Shown: piece after piece, positions 1 to 9,201 of the stretch
Layout of the letters: each line of letters opens with the position of its first letter
Position numbering within the stretch: the first letter of the stretch is position 1
NCBI GenBank assembly: GCA_964016885.1
Contig: OZ024740.1
Coordinates: forward strand, 5,431,950-5,495,949
Reading direction: 5' to 3'
DNA: 64,000 nucleotides
Origin: Eledone cirrhosa
Taxonomy: Eukaryota > Mollusca > Cephalopoda > Octopoda > Eledonidae
Notes under the pieces: generated by a model
What the model saw: the letters and a program-made list of their open reading frames with translations, nothing else
Told to the model about the DNA's origin: nothing
The model's database searches: none
Translations under genes and position numbers: made by a program

Positions 1-3000
1 AGTGTTGGTGGTGTTGTTGGTAGTGGTGTGGTGGTGGTGGAGGTATGGTGGTAGTGTTGGTGGTGTTGTTGGTAGTGGTGTGGTGGTAGTGGAGGTATGG
101 TAGTAGTGTTGGTGGTGTTGTTGGTAGTGGTGTGGTGGTGGTGGAGGTATGGCGGTAGTGTTGGTGGTGTTGTTGGTAGTGAAGTGGTGGTGTGGTGTTG
201 GTGGAGGTATGGTGGTAGTGTTGGTGGTGTTGTTGGTAGTGGTGTGGTGGTAGTGGAGGTATGGTGGTAGTGTTGGTGGTGTTGTTGGTAGTGGTGTGGT
301 GGTGGTGGATGTATGGCGGTAGTGTTGGTGGTGTTGTTGGTAGTGGTATGGTGGTAGTGGAGGTATGGTGATAGTGTTGGTGGTGTTGTTGGTAGTGGTG
401 TGGTGTTGGTGGAGGTATGGTGGTAGTGTTGGTGGTGTTGTTGGTAGTGGTGTGGTGGTAGTGGAGGTATGGTGGTAGTGTTGGTGGTGTTGTTGGTAGT
501 GGTGTGGTGTTGGTGGAGGTATGGTGGTAGTGTTGGTGGTGTTGTTGGCAGTGGTGTGGTGGTAGTGGAGGTAAGGTGGTAGTGTTGGTGGTGTTGTTGG
601 TAGTGGTGTGGTGGTGGGGGAGGTATGGCGGTAGTGTTGGTGGTGTTGTTGGTAGTGGTGTGGTGGTGTGGTGTTGGTGGAGGTATGGTGGTAATGTTGG
701 TGGTGTTGTTGGTAGTGGTGTGGTAGTGGTGGAGGTATGGTGCTAGTGTTGGTGGTGTTGTTGGTAGTGGTGTGGTGGTGGGGGAGGTATGGCGGTAGTG
801 TTGGTGGTGTTGTTGGTAGTGGTGTGGTGGTGTGGTGTTGGTGGAGGTATGGTGGTAATGTTGGTGGTGTTGTTGGTAGTGGTGTGGTAGTGGTGGAGGT
901 ATGGTGCTAGTGTTGGTGGTGTTGTTGGTAGTGGTGTGGTGGTGGGGGAGGTATGGCGGTAGTGTTGGTGGTGTTGTTGGTAGTGGTGTGGTGGTGTGGT
1001 GTTGGTGGAGGTATGGTGGTAGTGTTGGTGGTGTTGTTGGTAGTGGTGTGGTAGTGGTGGAGGTATGGTGGTAGTGTTGGTGGTGTTGTTGGTAGTGGTG
1101 TGGTAGTGGTGGAGGTATGGTGGTAGTGTTGGTGGTGTTGTTGGTAGTGGTGTGGTGCTGGTGGAGGTATGGTGGTAGTGTTGGTGGTGTTGTTGGTAGT
1201 GGTGTGGTAGTGTTGGAGGTATGGTGGTAGTGTTGGTGGTGATGTTGGTAGTGGTGTGGTGGTGGTGGAGGTATGGTGGTAGTGTTGGTGGTGTTGTTGG
1301 TAGTGGTGTGGTAGTGGTGGAGGTATGGTGGTAGTGTTGGTGGTGTTGTTGGTAGTGGTGTGGTAGTGGTGGATGTATGGTGGTAGTGTTGGTGGTGTTG
1401 TTGGTAGTGGTGTGGTGGTGGTGGAGGTATGGTGGTAGTGTTGGTGGTGTTGTTGGTAGTGGTGTGGTAGTGGTGGAGGTATGGTGGTAGTGTTGGTGGT
1501 GTTGTTGTTGTTAGTAGTGGTGTGGTGGTGGTGGAGGTATGGTGGTAGTGTTGGTGGTGTTGTTGGTAGTGGTGTGGTGGTAGTGTTGGTGGTGTTGTTG
1601 GTAGTGGTGTGGTGGTGGTGGAGGTATGGTGGTAGTGTTGGTGGTGTTGTTGGTAGTGGTGTGGTGGTGGTGGAGGAATGGCGGTAGTGTTGGTGGTGTT
1701 GTTGGTAGTGGTGTGGTGGTAGTGTTGGTGGTGTTGTTGGTAGTGGTGTGGTGGTAGTGTTGGTGGTGTTGTTGGTAGTGGTGTGGTGGTGGTGGATGTA
1801 TGGTGGTAGTGTTGGTGGTGTTGTTGGTAGTGGTGTGGTGGTAGTGGAGGTATGGTGGTAGTGTTGGTGGTGTTGTTGGTAGTGGTGTGGTGGTAGTGGA
1901 GGTATGGTGGTAGTGTTGGTGGTGTTCTTGGTAGTGGTGTGGTGGTAGTGGAGGTATGGTGGTAGTGTTGGTAGTGTTGTTGGTAGTGGTGTGGTGGTGG
2001 TGGAGGTATGTTGGTAGTCTTGGTGGTGTTGTTGGTAGTGGTGTGGTAGTGGTGGAGGTATGGTGGTAGTGTTGGTGGTGTTGTTGGTAGTGGTGGGCTT
2101 ATGGTGGTAGTGTTGGTGGTGTTGTTGGTAGTGGTGTGGTAGTGGTGGAGGTATGGTCGTAGTGCTGGTGGTGTTGTTGGTAGTGGTGTGGTGGTGGTGG
2201 AGGTATGGTGGTAGTGTTGGTGGTGTTGTTGGTAGTGCTGCGGTGGTAGTGGAGGTATGGTGGTAGTGTTGGTGGTGTTGTTGGTAGTGGTGTGGTGGTA
2301 GTGTTGGTGGTGTTGTTGGTAGTGGTGTGGTGGTGGTGGAAGTATGGTGGTAGTGTTGGTGATGTTGTTGGTAGTGGTGTGGTGGTAGTGTTGGTGGTGT
2401 TGTAGGTAGTGGTGTGGTGGTGGTGGAGGTATGGTGGTAGTGTTGGTGGTGTTGTTGGTACTGGTGTGGTAGTGGTGGAGGTATGGTGGTAGTGTTGGTG
2501 GTGTTGTTGGTAGTGGTGTGGTGGTGGTGGAGGTATGGTGGTAGTGTTGGTGGTGTTGTTGGTAGTGGTGTGGTAGTGGTGGAGGTATGGTGGTAGTGTT
2601 GGTGGTGTTGTTGGTAGTGGTGTGGTGGTGGTGGAGGTATGGTGGTAGTGTTGGTGGTGTTGTTGGAAGTGGTGTGGTAGTGGTGGAGGTATGGTGGTAG
2701 TGTTGGTGGTGTTGTTGGTAGTGGTGTGGTAGTGGTGGAGGTATGGTGGTAGTGTTGGTGGTGATGTTGGTCGTGGTGTGGTCGTGGTGGAGGTATGGTG
2801 GTAGTGTTGGTGGTGTTGTTGGTAGTGGTGTGGTAGTGGTGGAGGTATGGTGGTAGTGTTGGTGGTGTTGTTGTTGTTGGTAGTGGTGTGGTGGTGGTGG
2901 AGGTATGGTGGTAGTGTTGGTGGTGTTGTTGGTAGTGGTGTGGTGGTAGTGTTGGTGGTGTTGTTGGTAGTGGTGTGGTGGTGGTGGAGGTATGGTGGTA

Positions 3001-3712
3001 GTGTTGGTGGTGTTGTTGGTAGTGGTGTGGTGGTGGTGGAGGTATGGTGGTAGTGTTGGTGGTGTTGTAGGTAGTGGTGTGGTGGTGGTGGAGGTATGGT
3101 GGTAGTGTTGGTGGTGTTGTTGGTAGTGGTGTGGTGGTAGTGTTGGTGGTGTTGTTGGTAGTGGTGTGGTAGTGGTGGAGGTATGGTGGTAGTGTTGGTG
3201 GTGTTGTTGGTAGTGGTGTGGTAGTGGTGGAGGTATGGTGGTAGTGTTGGTAGTGTTGTTGGTAGTGGTGTGGTGGTGGTGGAGGTATGGTGGTAGTGTT
3301 GGTGGTGTTGTTGATAGTGGTGTGGTAGTGGTGGAGGTATGGTGGTAGTGTTGGTGGTGTTGTTGGTAGTGGTGTGGTGGTGGTGGAGGTATGGTGGTAG
3401 TGTTGGTGGTGTTGTTGGTAGTGGTGTGGTGGTAGTGTTGGTGGTGTTGTTGGTAGTGGTGTGGTGGTGGTGGAGGTATGGTGGTAGTGTTGGTGGTGTT
3501 GTTGGTAGTGGTGTGGTGTTGGTGGAGGTATGGCGGTAGTGTTGGTGGTGTTGTTGGTAGTGGTGTGGTGGTGGTGGAGGTATGGTGGTAGTGTTGGTGG
3601 TGTTGTTGGTAGTGGTGTTGTGGTGGTGGAGGTATGGTGGTAGTGTTGGTGGTGTTGTTGGTAGTGGTGTGGTGTTGGTGGAGGTATGGCGGTAGTGTTG
3701 GTGGTGTTGTTC
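1..3712. repeat. GT-rich 52-bp minisatellite array, open at the left window edge
   Basis: About 70 head-to-tail copies of a G/T-rich unit built from GTGTTGGTGGTGTTGTTGG, a GTGGTGTGGTGG block and GGAGGTATGG. Spacing between successive AGGTATGG blocks is typically 52 bp (for example 1061 to 1113), with shorter and longer variants from gain or loss of GGT/GTT triplets and of the GGAGGTAT block. The array stops abruptly at GTTGTT/CACAGTAG near 3712. The minus strand contains almost no TAA, TAG or TGA in any frame, so it reads open for hundreds of codons. The His/Thr/Pro/Asn-rich translation repeats every 52 residues (3 x 52 nt), which shows it passes through all three frames of the unit and is not under coding constraint. 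Confidence 0.97.
601..1000. repeat. 164-bp higher-order repeat inside the GT minisatellite
   Basis: The variant block GGTGGGGGAGGTATGGCGG recurs with its AGGTATGG at 621, 785 and 949, exactly 164 bp apart. Between these lie the same ordered variants: one unit with an extra GGTGT, one with GTAATG, and one with GGTGCTAGTG. This is a three-monomer unit duplicated as a block, so recent unequal exchange acted on trimers. Confidence 0.85.
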
Positions 3713-3826
3713 ACAGTAGTGTTGATGTTGATGGTTTAGCAGCATAGTATATAAATGTTATTGAGACATGAGTAACATAATAATGATGTCAACAGCAGAA
3801 ATTAGAGATGAAATGTATGGTTATTT

Positions 3827-4047
3827 TTGTTGTAGGACAAATAATTGTTTCTACTTTTTGGCACAAGGCCAGCAATTACCCAGTGCATTACTGGTACTTT
3901 ATTTTATCGACCCCATAAGGATGAAAGGCAAAGTCAACCTCAGCGAGATTTGAACTCAGATCGTAAAGGGACGTAACTACGCTGGAAAGCATGTCCGACC
4001 CTTTACCGATACTGCCAATTCACCGCCCTTGTTGTAGCACAAATAAT
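3827..4047 (-). mobile_element. tRNA-derived SINE with 19-bp target site duplications
   Basis: The element proper spans 3846-4028 on the minus strand. It opens with GGGCGGTGAATTGG; an A-box-like segment lies at 4003-4022 and a B box (GAGTTCAAATC) at 3947-3957, the internal polymerase III promoter of a tRNA-derived SINE. The body carries the complement of GGATGAAAGGCAAAGTC and TTTATTTTATCGACCCC, which I recognise from abundant cephalopod SINE copies. The flanks 3827-3845 and 4029-4047 match at 18 of 19 positions (TTGTTGTAG-G/C-ACAAATAAT), the expected target duplication of LINE-mediated retroposition. It is non-coding. The assignment to a named octopus family (OK, OR1 or OR2 types are known) is not attempted. 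Confidence 0.9.
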
Positions 4048-4338
4048 GTTGGTTAACTTGTATGGTTGAAGTTACACATAAAATGAGGTTAGAAAAGGGA
4101 ATGTGCCATTGTGCCAGGCCCAAGGAAGGCCGGCAGGCCAAAGTGCAAAATCTCACTGTCACATGTACGTGTTGCTGGTTCGAAGTTCCTCTGCGAGAGA
4201 GAGATTCTTCAAATCTTCGCGGGGATTTTCTCCCTCAGGGCGCGTCGGGATACATCCTCTTCTACTGGCGCTGATTGGCTGAGCTGAGCCAAATCACGCA
4301 CAGAGAATGTATGTGAGCCCGCGGAATGTAGGTCACTA
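4048..4338. other. Non-coding stretch with a small hairpin
   Basis: No gene is seen. The stretch holds a perfect 6-bp inverted repeat, TTGGCT-gagctg-AGCCAA, at 4275-4292. It also holds GGTTCGAAGTTCC near 4178, which superficially resembles a B box, but no paired A box is evident. It may be an old, unrecognised SINE body. Confidence 0.4.
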
Positions 4339-4512
4339 CAATGGTGATAATATTGTTATTGTTGATAGGTGAGTTGGTGATGGTTGTGATAATGTTGTTG
4401 TTGATGTTAATGGTGATATATTTGGTGGTGGTGGAAGTCATAGTAGTGATGTTAGTGGTGATGATGATAGTAATGATGATGGGAGTAGTGGTGATCATCA
4501 GCATCAGCTTCA
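4339..4512. repeat. Low-complexity TGATGA/TTGTTG tract
   Basis: Imperfect runs of ATGGTGAT, GTTGTTGTTGATG and GTGATGATGATAG fill the interval. It is simple-sequence DNA with no fixed period and shares GT-rich character with the 1-3712 array. Confidence 0.8.
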
Positions 4513-4806
4513 TCTAAGACAGCAGTCACAAACCATGACTAATAGTTCTACTTTAACCTTTTACATACCAAACTGACTGAAACCAACCCTGCTTCTATAA
4601 CAGAATCTTATTTCTTTTGAAATGTTTATATTTACATAAAAACCTTCCCCTATAATTTATTGAAGAACCTTTGTTATGTTACAATCCTAGAATCAGCTGA
4701 ATAATGAGAAACTTCGTTATATTGCTAAATCTCCTCAAATCTGTCATTATTTTCCAAATTAATTGAACAGCTTCGGCAATGTCATTTGAAATATAGCAAC
4801 AAAAGT
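4513..4806. other. AT-rich non-coding sequence
   Basis: No recognisable gene, RNA or mobile-element feature was found. It is unique-looking AT-rich DNA leading directly into the 32-bp minisatellite. Confidence 0.5.
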
Positions 4807-5447
4807 GACTATATACCTTACTATGGTCACAGTCTAATGACTATATACCTTACTATGGTCACAGTCTAATGACTATATACCTGACCATGGTCACAGTCTA
4901 ATGACTATATACCTTACTATGGTCACAGTCTAATGACTATATACCTTACTATGGTCACAGTCTAATGACTATATACCTTACTATGGTCACAGTCTAATGA
5001 CTATATACCTTACTATGGTCACAGTCTAATGACTATATACCTTACTATGGTCACAGTCTAATGACTATATACATTACTAGTCACAGTCTAATGACTATAT
5101 ACCTTACTATGGTCACAGTCTAATGACTATATACCTGACCATGGTCACAGTCTAATGACTATACACCTTACTATGGTCACAGTCTAATGACTATATACAT
5201 TACTATAGTCACAGTCTAATGACTATATACCTTACTATGGTCACAGTCTAATGACTATATACCTGACCATGGTCACAGTCTAATGACTATATACCTTACT
5301 ATGGTCACAGTCTAATGACTATATACCTGACCATAGTCACAGTCTAATGACTATATACCTTACTATGGTCACAGTCTAATGACTATATACCTTACTATGG
5401 TCACAGTCTAATGACTATATACCTGACCATGGTCACAGTCTAATGAC
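4807..5447. repeat. 32-bp minisatellite, 20 copies
   Basis: Starts of GACTATA fall at 4807, then every 32 bp, with a single 30-bp copy at 5063-5092, up to a partial copy at 5445. Two monomer versions alternate: CTTACTATGG (common) and CTGACCATGG (scattered). Each monomer contains an imperfect stem, GACTATA / TATGGTC, separated by 8 nt. The copy near 5201 reads TATAGTC and makes the 7-bp stem perfect. Near-identity of the copies implies recent amplification. Confidence 0.97.
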
Positions 5448-5479
5448 TAAAACCAACTTTTTTTTCATTGCTTATTCAG

Positions 5480-5584
5480 GAGGAATGGCAGTGTCCGAGA
5501 CCCTTTACTTTTACATCTTCCCAGACAAATAGAAAGGAAGGAGAGAAGAAGGATGATTTCTCAAAGCTGGAGACCTGGACTTAA
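5480..5584 (+). CDS. Candidate terminal exon fragment (weak)
   Basis: A T-rich tract followed by CATTGCTTATTCAG (ending 5479) looks like a 3' splice site. Reading from 5480 gives 34 codons and then TAA at 5582-5584. The composition is gene-like: it begins E-E-W-Q-C-P-R-P-F-T and has a charged K/E/D stretch ending in K-L-E-T-W-T. No family is recognised, no upstream exon is visible in the window, and chance opening of this length is common. If real, the 32-bp minisatellite just upstream would lie in the last intron. No polyadenylation signal was located with confidence. Confidence 0.2.
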   Translation, partial: EEWQCPRPFTFTSSQTNRKEGEKKDDFSKLETWT

Positions 5585-6129
5585 TGCTTGCAACAAATCA
5601 GAATCTAGATTAAAATCAATTATTAGTGAAGTTAGACTGACCTCTCTGATAGGTTTGTGGTTGAGCTTATAGCAATGGAAACATCCAGCATTCTTAGACC
5701 TCAGACCACATCCTTACCCATTGTTATCAGACCAGAATTGTCTGTCTCCAAGTGCAAGCTCCACAAGGTTGTGTGGCAGTTCCAGCATGTTTCCGTCACC
5801 TCCTGGGTAATATCTTCTCCATCCTGTTTACCAGGACTACGAAGCTGACTGGCCCTTCATTTACATTTATGGTGGTGGCATATGGAATACATTTACTTAT
5901 GTTTTATTATAACCTCACACAATATTCCTACAACAATTGTAATCCATGATTTGGTGGAAGCTAAGACTGTCGCAGACTAGAGTCTCTGCAGGAGGAACAG
6001 TCAGGCCAATACATAAAAAAAAATAAAGGAACGATGGACTTTCGTCAGATGGACCGAGGAAACAATGTTTCCATTGTTCTTTCCAATTGCTAATACTATC
6101 TATCGGTTGCGACTCCAGGTAGAAGAGGC
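5585..6129. other. Non-coding sequence, no feature recognised
   Basis: Only short open frames with no recognisable motifs are present. There is an A-rich run near 6017-6027 and a 7-bp inverted repeat AACAATG-tttc-CATTGTT at 6061-6078. Part of the region may be the body of the minus-strand SINE whose head lies at 6170-6242. Confidence 0.4.
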
Positions 6130-6244
6130 AACATGAAATAATGTGTGTTGCTCAAGGAAATAACGCATCGCCCAGTCTGGGAATCGAACTCACAACCTCA
6201 GGATTGCGAATCCAATTCTCTAACCACTCAGTCACATGCCTTCA
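6130..6244 (-). mobile_element. tRNA-derived SINE head, minus strand
   Basis: Read on the minus strand from about 6242 it begins GCATGTGACTGAGTGGTTAG (A-box region) and carries GAGTTCGATTCCC at 6178-6190, a near-perfect B box. A conserved non-tRNA segment follows, ending with the complement of TTGCTCAAGGAAATAACGCA. The same head occurs at 14170-14246 (minus) and 15627 onward (plus). The tRNA-like portion has no clean acceptor stem and is fused to a shared body, so it is a SINE and not a functional tRNA gene. Confidence 0.85.
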
Positions 6245-6586
6245 CATAAATAACATTACAAATTGCTCGCAATTCTTTCAGAATAACATTACAAATATAA
6301 TGTCATTGATAAACATAAATATAAACACATATAACAAATACAACCAACCATTGCCAGGGACCTCACAAAAACAACACCAAAATATATGACCAGCGAGAAA
6401 GAAAAAGAAGGATGAAAAATCAGATTGACATAATCTGATTAAAAATAGAAAAACAAACTTTTGTTAAATTATGATACAAATACCATCTTAGTAATTAAAA
6501 ATAATAATGTTCTTAAATTCTTCAGAAATGTTATATAAATTGATTGACATGGAGTGTATTTCATTAGATATTTGGTAACGAAAGGT
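6245..6586. other. AT-rich non-coding sequence
   Basis: Nothing is recognised apart from A/T-rich runs. It ends at the TTAA flanking the MITE at 6587. Confidence 0.5.
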
Positions 6587-6805
6587 TTAACCCTTTAGCG
6601 TTTACAATACTCTATATATACTATTGTATTTTCGCAGTAAAAGCTTTATCTCACATAATTATTTCACATAATATTTGATCTAAAAGATTTTGATATTATT
6701 TATTTTGAGATAATGTTGGATGAGCAGCTGGTTATGGCCAGTTTGGACAGAAAGAGGGGAGAGAATTCTGGCCAGATCCAGCTGGTTTAAATGGTAAAGA
6801 GTTAA
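6587..6805. mobile_element. piggyBac-like MITE (TTAA target duplication)
   Basis: The element is bounded by TTAA at 6587-6590 and TTAA at 6802-6805. Inside these it starts CCCTTTAGCGTTTA and ends TAAATGGTAAAGAG. The two ends are imperfect terminal inverted repeats (about 11 of 14 matching). A TTAA target with CCC-starting termini is the hallmark of the piggyBac superfamily. The 211-bp interior encodes nothing and includes a GGCCAGTTTGGACAG segment. A second, interrupted copy lies at 7050-7595, which supports a dispersed element rather than a chance inverted repeat. Confidence 0.75.
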
Positions 6806-7049
6806 TTAGTGTCAAATATTTTTCAGGAAATGAAACAATGCTTAAGTTGTACAAAAACTGAAATGAGGAATTTTGAGAGGAAAACTTCTGATCAATTAAT
6901 ACATGCTAAAAGAATACTGGAACGGTATTCTCAGACTTCTAGAATTGAGTCTTCTACAGTGTCAGGTAAATATATAACATATTACTTTGAAGATTATCAC
7001 AGGTAGTAAATGACAAATTGGTAGAAGTATCAGGTTAAATGCTTCAGTA
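6806..7049. other. Non-coding spacer between two MITE copies
   Basis: A 65-codon open frame starts at 6809. It has no recognisable domain, sits between two transposon copies in AT-rich DNA, and is not supported as a gene. Confidence 0.4.
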
Positions 7050-7120
7050 TTAGCCATTTAGCATTTACATTGCTCTATATATACTATTATATTTTCATGG
7101 TAAAGGCTTTACCTTACATA

Positions 7121-7451
7121 AAGTCAGAAAACAGCACAGTTCCCATGACTTTCGGAAACATTTTTTCACGCTCAGAGTTGCTGAAGCATGGAACAAACTA
7201 CCTGCATCAGTTGTTAGCTGTTTAGACACTGCATCCTTTAAAACCTCCATGCTTCCCGAGATTCGCCAACACTACAGCTAATATTCCCCCTCCATACACA
7301 CACAGACATGTATATCATGACTCATACACTATTCACTTCCCTGACATTTGTATATTATTCTATGTACTATACATGCACCTTTGACGAGTTGTAGTGCACC
7401 TGAGCACTTTACACAATAATTTCATTATTATTATTATCATTATTATTATAA
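7121..7451 (+). mobile_element. 5'-truncated LINE 3' end nested in the MITE
   Basis: The insert begins inside a reverse-transcriptase C-terminal reading frame (7123-7281). It continues through a short 3' region with CACACACA and ends in an (ATT)n microsatellite tail at about 7424-7448. Severe 5' truncation plus a microsatellite 3' tail is typical of non-LTR retrotransposon insertion. About 13 bp of MITE sequence was lost or replaced at the target. Confidence 0.75.
7123..7281 (+). pseudogene. LINE ORF2 C-terminal remnant
   Basis: Reading from 7123 gives 52 codons to TAA at 7279-7281. The translation contains FFTLRVAEAWNKLPASVV followed by SFKTSMLPEI. The pattern F-x(4)-R-V-x(3)-W-N-x-L-P-x-x-V-V, then a downstream S-F-K, is the conserved tail found after the reverse transcriptase domain of many animal LINEs (CR1/jockey-like groups). 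There is no start codon and no catalytic domain. It differs from the RRLRWYGHV-type C terminus of the LINEs at 9.3-15.1 kb, so it is a different LINE family. Confidence 0.7.
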
Positions 7452-7689
7452 TATTGAATCTATGAGATTTTGATTTTATTTATTATAAGAACAATATCTT
7501 AACATCAATATGAGTGGCCGGTTACAGCCAGTTTGAACAGCAAGAGGTGAGAGAATTCTGGCTGGATATAACCGGCTTAAGTGTTAAAGTGTTAATATCA
7601 CCAGCACTAGAGAGGTTGTCATGCCCTTGACACAGCTAAAAAGTCTTCTTAAACATTTTTTGGCATAGTTTCTACAGCTGAACTTTCTT

Positions 7690-8177
7690 CCTATCAACAA
7701 CCAATCCAATCTTGGGTTTTCTCACTCCTGTTGGAGGAACCCCTCCTTGATTGACCTCCAATCCTGGCTCTTCTCACTCCTGTTGGAGGAACCCCTCCTT
7801 GATTGACCTCCAATCCTGGCTCTTCTCACTCCTGTTGGAGGAACCCCTCCTTGATTGACCTCCAATCCTGGCTCTTCTCACTCCTGTTGGAGGAACCCCT
7901 CCTTGGTTGACCTCCAATATTGGGTCTTCTCACTCCTGTTGGAGGAACCCCTCCTTGATTGACCTCCAATCCTGGCTCTTCTCACTCCTGTTGGAGGAAC
8001 CCCTCCTTGATTGACCTCCAATCCTGGCTCTTCTCACTCCTGTTGGAGGAACCCCTCCTTGATTGACCTCCAATCCTGGCTCTTCTCACTCCTGTTGGAG
8101 GAACCCCTCCTTGGTTGACCTCCAATATTGGGTCTTCTCACTCCTGTTGGAGGAACCCCTCCTTGGTTGACCTCCAC
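7690..8177. repeat. 52-bp minisatellite, 9 copies, with a 4-monomer higher-order unit
   Basis: GTTGGAGGAACCCCTCC recurs at 7730, 7782, 7834, 7886, 7938, 7990, 8042, 8094 and 8146, exactly 52 bp apart. Monomers come in two types, with ATCCTGGCTCT or ATATTGGGTCT after CCTCCA. The order is A-A-A-B then A-A-A-B, so a 208-bp tetramer was duplicated. Each monomer carries the inverted arms TTGGAGG and CCTCCAA plus an inner GGAGG-aacc-CCTCC. The minus-strand open frame through it is a by-product of the repeat. Confidence 0.95.
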
Positions 8178-8199
8178 AGATTTCTGTTTGGTCATGTCA

Positions 8200-8318
8200 G
8201 GGGTGTAGCCAAACTCACCACACTTGGCCAATTGTGGGCTGGTGAGGCTATTTAACCACCTTAGTTCAAATCTTGCCAAAATCAACATTGCTGTTCATCC
8301 TTTCAGGGCTGATAAATA
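8200..8318 (+). mobile_element. Degraded SINE fragment (same body type as 3846-4028)
   Basis: A B-box-like AGTTCAAATCT lies at 8263-8273. It is followed by sequence matching the body of the 3846-4028 SINE: TGTTCATCCTTTCAGGG corresponds to its TTTCATCCTTATGGGG, then GATAAATAAGG. The A-box part is poorly preserved and no target duplication was found. Confidence 0.6.
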
Positions 8319-8452
8319 AGGAGCAGAATTCTTACAAGAGCCGGACAGGATGTTATGTGGTATCTGATATGGCTCTGTGCTTTCGTAGCTAAGATCCTGC
8401 TTCCTTCTGACATGAGTTGCAACCAGCAATAGAAAGACAAAAGGAAGTTTAA

Positions 8453-8455
<3 letters not shown>
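8319..8455. other. Unassigned spacer
   Basis: No gene or repeat is recognised between the SINE fragment and the (TA)n tract. Confidence 0.4.

Positions 8456-8511
<56 letters not shown>
8456..8511. repeat. (TA)n microsatellite
   Basis: A nearly pure alternating TA run abuts the (ATC)n end of the LINE tail that follows. Confidence 0.95.
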
Positions 8512-8512
<1 letters not shown>

Positions 8513-8694
8513 CATCATCATCATCATCACCGTTTTACGTCCGTTCTTCCACGCTAGCATGGGTTAGACGGGTTGTCCTGTTGTGGGCAGTGTCTGGTCG
8601 GCTGACCATGCCTTGCTCATACAGGAACTGATCTGGCTTGATTTCTACAGCTGGATGCCCTTCCTAACACCAACCTCATTTACAGTGAGTGCTA
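8512..8694 (-). mobile_element. LINE/SINE 3' tail fragment, minus strand
   Basis: Read on the minus strand it starts at CACTCACTGTAAATGAGG, passes the GGAAGGGCATCCAGC core (complement at 8652-8668), GGTCAGCCGACC and CCCATGCTAGCGTGG, and ends in (GAT)n at 8512. It is nearly identical to the 3' end of the plus-strand LINE at 14951-15135, so it is a severely 5'-truncated copy of that family. Confidence 0.85.
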
Positions 8695-8702
8695 TATATA
8701 TA

Positions 8703-9201
8703 GGAACCAGTAAGACCCCGACGGCTGAGCTCAAGCCGTTTCGACGGCTAATTCTGGACTAAATGAAAATTTATCCTGGTATTTAAATAGCCGAGCTTTT
8801 TTCTTTACACTTATTCGCTTTTCATCACTCTCAGTATTTTTTCTTTCATATATATTTTTACCCCTCATTGTACTACCTACCGTTCCGACTTCCTCCCCCT
8901 CCTCCTCCCCCTCCCCAGTATCTTCTTTGACCTCATGCCCAACTGTAGCTAGCAAACTACCAACGCATGATTGGGTCTACTCCACCCCCTCCCCTTTTTC
9001 TCCTACTGGCAGGTTTAGCCACCATCTCCCCTACTAATTTGCAATCACAGAATTACTACTGACTTTTGACAATCACTTTGACCATATATGGAATTACCCC
9101 TTGAGAAGCTCGGCTATTTAAATACCAGGATAAATTTTCATTTAGTCCAGAATTAGCCGTCGAAACGGCTTGAGCTCAGCCGTTGGGGTCTTACTGGTTC
9201 C
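8703..9201. mobile_element. Non-autonomous DNA element with 96-bp terminal inverted repeats
   Basis: 8703-8798 and 9106-9201 are inverted copies of each other with a single mismatch seen by eye (95 of 96). The ends are GGAACCAGTAAGACCCC. The element is 499 bp and flanked by TA on both sides (8701-8702 and 9202-9203), compatible with a TA target duplication as in Tc1/mariner-type MITEs or a foldback element. The arms contain GAGCTC and GCCGTTTCGACGGC sub-palindromes. The interior (8799-9105) is T/C-rich, with CCTCCCCCTCCTCCTCCCC near 8890, and encodes nothing recognisable. Confidence 0.85.

Larger units (their letters stand above)
7050..7595. mobile_element. Second piggyBac-like MITE copy, split by a LINE insertion
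   Basis: It is homologous to 6587-6805. The left end (TTAG then CCATTTAGCATTTA) aligns up to CTTACATAA near 7120. The right part resumes near 7452 with ATTGAATCTATGAGATTTTG and continues through GGCCGGTTACAGCCAGTTTG to GTGTTAAAGTG and TTAA at 7592-7595. The interior 7121-7451 has no counterpart in the first copy and is a retroposon insert. The left TTAA is degraded to TTAG. Confidence 0.7.

Noticed and set aside
1..3712. Telomeric or interstitial telomere repeat
   Set aside because: The unit is 52 bp of GGT/GTT blocks without TTAGGG or a close variant.
907..3745. 935- and 548-codon minus-strand open frames rich in His, Thr, Pro and Asn
   Set aside because: The minus strand of the GT minisatellite has practically no stop trinucleotides in any frame. 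The translation repeats every 52 residues because it cycles through all three frames of a 52-bp unit.
4062..4274. 70-codon plus-strand frame
   Set aside because: No recognisable domain; it spans unassigned DNA just after a SINE target duplication.
8034..8288. 84-codon minus-strand frame over the 52-bp minisatellite
   Set aside because: It is read from repeated CCTCC/GGAGG units and changes composition at the array edge; no domain.
8731..8955. 74-codon minus-strand Glu/Gly-rich frame
   Set aside because: It lies inside the inverted-repeat element and arises from its CCTCCCC-rich interior.
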